From: Anaeromyxobacter sp. Fw109-5
GTDB taxonomy: Bacteria > Myxococcota > Myxococcia > Myxococcales > Anaeromyxobacteraceae
Direction of reading: 5' to 3'
Assembly (NCBI RefSeq): GCF_000017505.1
Contig: NC_009675.1
Coordinates: 1,302,001-1,366,000 of the forward strand
DNA length: 64,000 nucleotides
Every line of letters starts with the position of its first letter. Within the stretch, counting starts at the first letter, position 1. Under the pieces are notes generated by a model. The model had not been told where the DNA came from. It was given only the letters and a program-made list of their open reading frames with translations, and did no database searches. Positions 60,209 to 64,000 of the stretch are shown piece by piece. The position numbers and the translations under genes were made by a program.

Positions 60209-60523
60209 GTGGCGACCGAGATCTGCCAGTACTGCGGCGTCGACCTCGACGAGCTCGAGCCGCGGCGCGAGACGGGCTGGGTCTACGGGGTGGAGTGCAG
60301 CCGCTGCCCGCCGGAGCTCCGGCGCTCGCAGGTGCTCGCGCGACACGAGCGGACGTCCGAGCTCGCCTGCCCGCAGTGCGGCGCGCGGCTCGCGCCGGCG
60401 GAGCAGCACCCTGACGTGCTGGTGGTGAAGGAGCTCACCTACGAGGTGTGCGCCGCGTGCGGCGAGCGCTGCGGCGTCGCGTCGGTGCGCAAGGTGCGGG
60501 ACGTGTCCGGCGGGACGATGTAG
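60209..60523 (+). CDS. Zinc-ribbon protein, hypothetical
   Basis: A 104-residue protein with three CxxC-type pairs: CQYCG (6-10), CSRC (about 30-33), CPQCG (about 54-58) and a final CAACGERCG (about 81-89), which could hold two zinc ions. The rest is charged and without a known domain. The start is uncertain: the GTG at 60209 lies directly after GAGGAG, too close for a normal ribosome site, so the true start may be upstream or slightly downstream. Confidence 0.65.
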   Translation: MATEICQYCGVDLDELEPRRETGWVYGVECSRCPPELRRSQVLARHERTSELACPQCGARLAPAEQHPDVLVVKELTYEVCAACGERCGVASVRKVRDVSGGTM

Positions 60524-60529
60524 CGGGCG

Positions 60530-61573
60530 TCAGCGCTCGCCGTCGCGGGGGGCCGGCGCGCCGGCGAGCTCGGCGACCGTCCGGGGCCGGCCGCGCGCGC
60601 GGACGTGCTCCTCGAGCCAGCGCACCGTGTCGAACAGCGTCTCCTGCGCGTCGCGGGCGGTGAAGCCGAGCTCGGCCTCCGCCTTCGAGGAGGCGCAGTA
60701 CCAGAAGTGCTCGCCCATCTCGACGGAGCGCGGGTCGAGCGGCGTCTCGCTGCCGCGCCACGCGTGGAGCCTCTCGAGGAGGCGGGCGCCGACGACGTTC
60801 ACGTCGGTCGGGAGCCGCACGCGCGGCGCCGAGACGCCCGTGAGCCGCTCGAGCCGGCCGAAGAAGTCGCGGAACGTCATGTTCGCGCCGCCGAGCAGGT
60901 AGCGCTCCCCTGGCCGGCCGCGCGAGAGCGCCGCCGCGAACGCGCGCGCGGCGTCGCGCACGTCCACGAACGAGAGGCCGCCCGACGGCATCGCGGGGAT
61001 GCGGCGCTCCAGGAACTTGAAGACGACGTCGGTCGAGGAGAGGCGCGCGTCGCCCGGTCCGAGGAGGAGCGACGGGTTCAGCACCACGACCGGGAGGCCG
61101 GCCTCGGCGTGGAACCGCAGGGCCGCCTTCTCCTGGTAGATCTTCGACAGGTAGTACGGCCAGCCCGCGACCAGCGCGATGGGGTGGTGGTCCGCCTCGG
61201 TCGCGACGCGCTCCTCGCGCGAGACGGCGACCGTGCCGGAGGACGAGGCGAGCACCACCCGCTTCGTCCCGGCGGCCACGCACGCCTCGAGGAGGCGTCG
61301 GGTCCCCTGCACGTGCAGCTCGTAGAGCGCGCGGGGCTCCGCGGGATCGAAGTCCACCTGGCCCGCGAGGTGGTACACCGCGTCGACGCCGCGGACCGCC
61401 TCCCGCACCGCGCCCTCGTCGGCGAGCGAGGCCCGCACGACCTCCGCGCCCAGCCGCTCGGCGCCGGGTGCGGCGGAGCGCTGCAGGAGCCGGAGGCGGT
61501 GGCCCTCCGCGGCGAGGAGGGGGACGAGCGTCGCGCCGAGGAAGCCGGTCGCGCCGGTGACGAGGACGTTCAC
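60530..61573 (-). CDS. NAD(P)-dependent epimerase/dehydratase-family reductase
   Basis: A 347-residue extended short-chain dehydrogenase. The nucleotide loop is VTGATGFLGATLV, the active site is YYLSK (Tyr-x3-Lys) with the upstream SSSGTVA for the Ser, and the DFG-free tail is Arg/Pro-rich. It most resembles the dihydroflavonol reductase-like group that includes the hopanoid-associated HpnA, so a sugar or polyketide-alcohol substrate is possible. The GTG start (61573) overlaps the TGA of the upstream ligase fusion, with AAGGAGG before it, so both are translationally coupled. Confidence 0.85.
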   Translation of the reverse strand: MNVLVTGATGFLGATLVPLLAAEGHRLRLLQRSAAPGAERLGAEVVRASLADEGAVREAVRGVDAVYHLAGQVDFDPAEPRALYELHVQGTRRLLEACVAAGTKRVVLASSSGTVAVSREERVATEADHHPIALVAGWPYYLSKIYQEKAALRFHAEAGLPVVVLNPSLLLGPGDARLSSTDVVFKFLERRIPAMPSGGLSFVDVRDAARAFAAALSRGRPGERYLLGGANMTFRDFFGRLERLTGVSAPRVRLPTDVNVVGARLLERLHAWRGSETPLDPRSVEMGEHFWYCASSKAEAELGFTARDAQETLFDTVRWLEEHVRARGRPRTVAELAGAPAPRDGER

Positions 61574-64000
61574 GGTTCCTCCTTTCGGCGCTTCGTGCGG
61601 GGTCGCGTGGTCGTGGCGGTCCCTCGACTCCGCGTCTCCGCTGGCGCGAAGACGCTACGCTCGGGATGACCGGCCTCGGGAGATCCAGCCCTTTGACTTC
61701 GCGCCGCGGCTGACGCCGAGTCGCTACGCTCGCCGGCCTCAGGAGATTGGGTCGAGGTCGAGGTCGGCGTCGGCGTCGAGCTCGAGGTCGCGCGCGCCCC
61801 CCTCGACGCCGCGCGGAGCGCCCGAACGGCGTCCTCGATGACCTGCGTCGCGGCCTTGTAGCCCTCGCTGCGCGCCAGGCCGGCGACGCGGCCCCGCAGC
61901 TCCGCGACCGGGATGGGGGGGCCGAAGCGCACCTCCAGATCCGCCGCGCGCGGCACGTTGCGGCCGGGGGGGAGGGCGTCGAAGGTGCCGGCGAGGTGCA
62001 CCGGGAGCACGTCCACGTTGCACTGGAGGGCGAGGTAGCCCGCGGTCGGGAAGAACGGCTGCAGCTCGCCGTCGCGGCTGCGCGTGCCCTCGGGGAAGAT
62101 GAGCAGGTGGTAGCCGCGGCGCAGCGCCTCGGCGGCCGCCTTGAGGCTCGCCTTCAGGGACCCCTCCCGCTCCATCGGGATGAGGTTCGTGAAGTTCTCG
62201 AAGTAGGCGCGCTTCACGCGCGTGTCGAAGAAGTAGTCGCGCGCGGCGAGCGCGGCGAGGCGGCGTCCCTCCTCGCCGAGCGCCACCTTCACGAGCCCCA
62301 TGTCCAGGTGGCTCGCGTGGTTCGCGACGACGAGCACGTTCCGGTCGTGCGGGACGTTGGCGGCGCCGACCACCTTCGCGTCGTACAGCCCGTGGTACAG
62401 CGCCCGCTGCCCCAGCCCGAGCAGCCGCCGCCCGAGCTTCGCGATCGTCGCGGGGACCGGGATCTCCTCGTCGCTTGCGGGCTGCGCGGCCGGCGCTCGC
62501 TCCGGCTCCGGCGCGTGGCGGCGCGCCGCCGAGGCGACCACGCGCGCCAGCTCGCCGACGGTCTGCACGTCCTGCAGGTGCTCGGCCGTGGACGCCGGGA
62601 CGCCGGTCTCCTCGAGGGCGGCGGCGAGCTCGGTGAGCATCAGGCTGTCGAAGCCGAGGTCCGTCGCCAGGCGCGACTCGTGGGTCACCTCCGACCGCGG
62701 GCGGCGCGACACCTCGGCGAGGAGGTCGAGCAGCCAGCCGTCGCCCGCGCCGCGCTCCATCGCCGCCTCGCGCGCGCGCCGCCCCTTCTGCGCGGCGGCC
62801 TCGAGCCGGAGCAGCTCCTCGCGCACGAGGCCGCGCTTCACCTTGCGCGTCGCGGTCTTCGGCAGCTCGGCGTCCACGACGTGCCAGACCTTGACGCGCT
62901 TCGCGAAGGGGAGCGTCGCCGACACCGCCCGGACGTGCGCCTCGAGGCGGGCGCGCACCTCCTCGCGATCGTCCTCCCCGTACTCGGGCACGAGGATCAT
63001 GGCGACCTTCTCGCCGGTGCCGTCGGGGAGGCCCACGACGCAGAGCTCCTTCACGAGCTCCGGCTCGCGGTACGCCTCCTCGATCTCGTCGGGATAGACG
63101 TTCTTCCCGTTGGCGTCGATGATGACGTCCTTCTTGCGGCCGACGAGGGTGAGGTTCCCCTTCTCGTCCAGCTTCCCGAGGTCGCCGGTCCGGAGCCACC
63201 CGCCGTCGAGCACCTGCCCGGTCTGCTCCGGGTCCACCCCCGCGTTCGCGCCGCCGCGCCAGTAGCCGAGCATGACGTTGGGCCCGCGGGCGAGCACCTC
63301 GCCGACTCCGTCCGCGTCCGGCTCGGCGATGCGAAGCTCCACCCCAGGCAGGGCCGGGCCGACGCTCCCCTCCGGCGACTCCTCGTGCGGCTGCGACACC
63401 GCGAGCACGGGGGCCGCCTCGGTGAGGCCGTAGCCCTCGTAGAGATCGAAGCCCAGCTCGCGGAACGCCTTCTGGACCTCCGGATCGAGCGCGGAGCCGC
63501 CGGAGACGAGCAGGCGCAGCCGGCCGCCGAAGCGGCGGTGCACCGGCCAGAAGAGGAGCTTGCCGAGGTTCAGCCCCAGCTCGGAGTCGCGCAGCGCCGC
63601 GTTCCCCTTCATGAGCGCGCGGAACGCGCCCTCGACGACGCCGGGCTTCGCCGCCAGCTCCTGCGTGATGCGACGGTGGAGCAGCGACCAGAGCGCCGGC
63701 ACGCCGATCATCGCGGTGACGCGCCCGGAGGAGAGCGCCTCGGAGATGCGGTCCGAGGTGAGCTCGTCGAGGTACTCGATCTCCGCGCCGCGCGAGAGCG
63801 GCACGAGCAGCCCGCAGGTGAACTCGAACGTGTGGTGCAGCGGCAGCACCGACAGCATGCCGTCGCCGGGCCCGAGCTCGAACGTGCCGACGAGCTTCGC
63901 GACGAGGCTCGCGAAGTTCCGGTGCGAGAGCATGACGCCCTTGGGCGTGCCCGTCGTCCCGCTCGTGAAGATGAGCGAGGCGAGATCGTCCGGGCCGACC
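61570..64000 (-). CDS. Acyl-AMP ligase / ACP / 1-acyl-glycerophosphate acyltransferase fusion, 5' partial
   Basis: At least 810 codons; the N-terminus lies beyond the window. Domain order: an AMP-forming acyl ligase (SLIFTSGTTGTPKGV at the edge, YEGYGLTEAAPVLA, WLRTGDLG and TATRKVKRG), then an acyl carrier domain (LATDLGFDSLMLTELA, Ser near 62640), then a PlsC-type acyltransferase with NHASHLD (about 62303-62323) and FPEGTRS (about 62077-62097). It could load a fatty acid, carry it on ACP and pass it to a glycerophospholipid, like E. coli Aas with an inserted carrier. The last ~75 residues are low-complexity and repeat-derived. Confidence 0.88.
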   Translation of the reverse strand, partial: VGPDDLASLIFTSGTTGTPKGVMLSHRNFASLVAKLVGTFELGPGDGMLSVLPLHHTFEFTCGLLVPLSRGAEIEYLDELTSDRISEALSSGRVTAMIGVPALWSLLHRRITQELAAKPGVVEGAFRALMKGNAALRDSELGLNLGKLLFWPVHRRFGGRLRLLVSGGSALDPEVQKAFRELGFDLYEGYGLTEAAPVLAVSQPHEESPEGSVGPALPGVELRIAEPDADGVGEVLARGPNVMLGYWRGGANAGVDPEQTGQVLDGGWLRTGDLGKLDEKGNLTLVGRKKDVIIDANGKNVYPDEIEEAYREPELVKELCVVGLPDGTGEKVAMILVPEYGEDDREEVRARLEAHVRAVSATLPFAKRVKVWHVVDAELPKTATRKVKRGLVREELLRLEAAAQKGRRAREAAMERGAGDGWLLDLLAEVSRRPRSEVTHESRLATDLGFDSLMLTELAAALEETGVPASTAEHLQDVQTVGELARVVASAARRHAPEPERAPAAQPASDEEIPVPATIAKLGRRLLGLGQRALYHGLYDAKVVGAANVPHDRNVLVVANHASHLDMGLVKVALGEEGRRLAALAARDYFFDTRVKRAYFENFTNLIPMEREGSLKASLKAAAEALRRGYHLLIFPEGTRSRDGELQPFFPTAGYLALQCNVDVLPVHLAGTFDALPPGRNVPRAADLEVRFGPPIPVAELRGRVAGLARSEGYKAATQVIEDAVRALRAASRGARATSSSTPTPTSTSTQSPEAGERSDSASAAARSQRAGSPEAGHPERSVFAPAETRSRGTATTTRPRTKRRKEEP
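61653..61747. repeat. Imperfect direct repeat in the 3' end of the ligase-fusion gene
   Basis: Two copies of CGCTACGCTCG followed by CCGGCCTC and GGAGAT occur at 61653-61684 and 61722-61747; the first has six extra bases. The adjacent CCCTCGACTCC and GGGATGACC pieces resemble dispersed intergenic repeats of this lineage. The repeat is translated as part of the low-complexity tail. Confidence 0.45.

Overview
The window looks like a chromosomal segment of a very GC-rich member of the Myxococcota, most likely Anaeromyxobacter or a close relative. This is inferred from several things: very strong G/C preference at third codon positions, many GTG and TTG starts, frequent four-base stop/start overlaps, a myxobacterial signalling repertoire (Ser/Thr kinase, MglA-like GTPase, DUF4388/PATAN protein, two HD-GYP proteins, FHA protein), and an anaerobe-type octaheme cytochrome c. 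No phage, IS transposase or CRISPR array is visible.

Layout. 1-5.3 kb: the end of purB, purC, a TrmJ-like RNA methyltransferase, an HtrA protease and small hypothetical genes. 5.3-12.8 kb: a long leftward block with OmpA-gph, a response regulator coupled to HD-GYP, a MoaD-MoaE fusion, and a NUDIX-AMMECR1-RseP chain. 13.0-15.8 kb: a Cys-rich exported peptide, a beta-carbonic anhydrase, a cardiolipin synthase and a nucleotidyltransferase relic. 15.8-23.6 kb: a VOC protein, an exported M3 peptidase, uvrA and two tandem EamA permeases. 23.7-28.2 kb: a complete livKHMGF branched-chain amino-acid ABC operon. 28.3-32.4 kb: a chalcone-isomerase-like protein, an acyl-CoA dehydrogenase, cutA and an octaheme cytochrome of the tetrathionate-reductase family. 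32.5-45.8 kb: a zinc-ribbon protein, a kinase, a 180-bp giant hairpin element, an RR/HD-GYP protein, rho, a barrel-SppA fusion, thyX, a thioesterase, an FHA protein, an aldehyde dehydrogenase, a Tat-exported phosphoesterase and a DUF1028 protein.

The most striking region is 45.9-47.6 kb. An XRE-type regulator is divergent from two adjacent genes, and each gene is interrupted by one in-frame TGA exactly where the family has its redox cysteine. The first is a peroxiredoxin (Sec62, PxxxTxxU). The second is a protein of the glycine/sarcosine/betaine/D-proline reductase selenoprotein B family (Sec145, UxxC). Each TGA is followed at short distance by a bacterial-SECIS-like hairpin. I read this as a two-gene selenoprotein operon that ordinary gene calling would split into four fragments.

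47.6-55.0 kb holds a lipoprotein, the PATAN and MglA-like proteins, a hemolysin-III family protein, a HAD phosphatase, argJ and a hypothetical protein. A tRNA-Cys(GCA) follows at 55.06 kb. A degenerate copy of its 3' end lies about 4 kb downstream (59.1 kb). Between them are two methyltransferases, a GNAT-like protein and a free acyl carrier protein, some with lower third-position GC, which suggests a small tRNA-associated island. The window closes with a miniature IorA-like ferredoxin protein, a 57-residue acidic peptide gene, a zinc-ribbon protein, an NAD-dependent epimerase, and a ligase-ACP-acyltransferase fusion cut off by the window end.
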